64,000 nt of DNA from Fibrobacter succinogenes (GTDB taxonomy: Bacteria > Fibrobacterota > Fibrobacteria > Fibrobacterales > Fibrobacteraceae): the NCBI GenBank assembly GCA_902791475.1, contig CADAWC010000003.1, positions 1 to 64,000 of the forward strand, in the 5' to 3' direction. The notes beneath the pieces were generated by a model. It did not search any database, was not told where the DNA came from, and saw only the letters and a program-made list of their open reading frames with translations. Below, piece after piece: positions 63,669-64,000 of the stretch; position 1 is the first letter of the stretch; every line of letters begins with the position of its first letter. Made by a program: the position numbers and the translations under genes.

Positions 63669-64000
63669 TTAGTCCACCTTGAGGACCATCATTGTAAGGT
63701 CATCAAAGGGATCTGTTCCTTCAGAGAATACATTCACGTCATCCGAAATTTCCCTCAAGAATTTTTCACCGCCACGAATTTTGATGGAATTTAATATTTT
63801 CAAAAGTCGTTCTTCACCATAAAGTTCTGCGGAAGCATTGTGAGCTTCAGTAAGACCATCGGTATAAAGGAAAAGGCAATCTCCGCTTTCAAACTGGATG
63901 TCAGATTCTTTATACTGCGTAGAGTCAAACCCGGCGAGGAACACCCCATGGCGTTGCCGCAGGAACTCGAACGAGCCGTTTTTTTTGGCAAAGCATACGG
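63669..64000 (-). CDS. SpoIIE/PP2C-type serine phosphatase (partial, cut by right edge)
   Basis: The frame is open to the window edge and shows only the C-terminal 109 residues. SGDCLFLYTDGLTEAHN is the RsbU/SpoIIE signature with its metal-binding Asp-Gly pair, and DPFDDLTMMVLKVD is the typical C-terminal Asp block. Such proteins usually carry N-terminal sensor domains, which would lie beyond the edge. It dephosphorylates an anti-sigma antagonist in known relatives; the target here is unknown. Its stop is 26 bases upstream of the ispE start. Confidence 0.88.
   Translation of the reverse strand, partial: VCFAKKNGSFEFLRQRHGVFLAGFDSTQYKESDIQFESGDCLFLYTDGLTEAHNASAELYGEERLLKILNSIKIRGGEKFLREISDDVNVFSEGTDPFDDLTMMVLKVD

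Overview
The window looks like a chromosome segment of a Fibrobacter species (F. succinogenes-like rumen or gut fibre degrader). The pointers are protein families that are expanded in that genus: FISUMP (TIGR02145) lipoproteins, fibro-slime (TIGR02148) proteins, a TIGR02147 regulator and a TIGR02172 kinase-like protein. Surface enzymes with long serine linkers, many plant-wall enzymes and a succinate/fumarate respiratory complex agree with this. Genus-level assignment is inference from family content.

Layout. 1-2.9 kb: ndk, then the cytochrome b and flavoprotein genes of succinate dehydrogenase/fumarate reductase, the latter cut by the left edge. 3-11.4 kb: a parvulin-type lipoprotein facing a tamB-tamA pair for outer-membrane assembly. 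11.4-13 kb: a lone ABC ATPase coupled to an alpha-hairpin repeat protein. 13.2-18.6 kb: a CE4 deacetylase with CBM6 and a large fibro-slime protein. 19-20.3 kb: glyA. 20.6-30 kb, all on the minus strand: a pectin/rhamnogalacturonan locus with a rhamnogalacturonan lyase, two SGNH acetylesterases, a TIGR02147 regulator and a pectate lyase whose start lies inside the regulator gene. 30.3-31.9 kb: a YihY/BrkB membrane protein and an outer-membrane protein.

32-38.8 kb is an accessory, decaying region: a broken Rpn-type nuclease, a frameshifted two-module FISUMP gene, a small fibro-slime lipoprotein, a two-helix-tail protein, a Panacea antitoxin with a decayed partner, and another FISUMP lipoprotein. 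38.9-47 kb: a short UvrA paralogue, a lipoprotein, a GH18 chitinase, a Fur/Zur-type regulator with a perfect operator followed by a CobW-type remnant, a TIGR02172 protein and a GH53 galactanase. 47-52.3 kb: a THUMP-like methyltransferase, ung, a CDF transporter, a DUF4321 protein and gatA. 52.4-59 kb: an expansin-like lipoprotein, a hypothetical lipoprotein, guaB, a GH11 xylanase and a divergent FISUMP lipoprotein. 59.1-64 kb: pth, a TlpA thioredoxin, an LPP20-like lipoprotein and a 47-residue relative, rplY, tRNA-Gln, ispE and the end of a SpoIIE-type phosphatase.

The most unusual signal is not a gene cluster but several families of structured repeats. In three of them, copies share conserved flanks while the hairpin arms differ in sequence and still pair perfectly. 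One copy has replaced the catalytic core of the broken nuclease. REP-like palindromes ending in ATGACA lie inside the UvrA-like gene and at the end of the methyltransferase gene. Another structured element sits directly after the stop codons of the pectate lyase and the GH11 xylanase. Recurrent TGTGGAC boxes link the two main promoter regions of the pectin locus.
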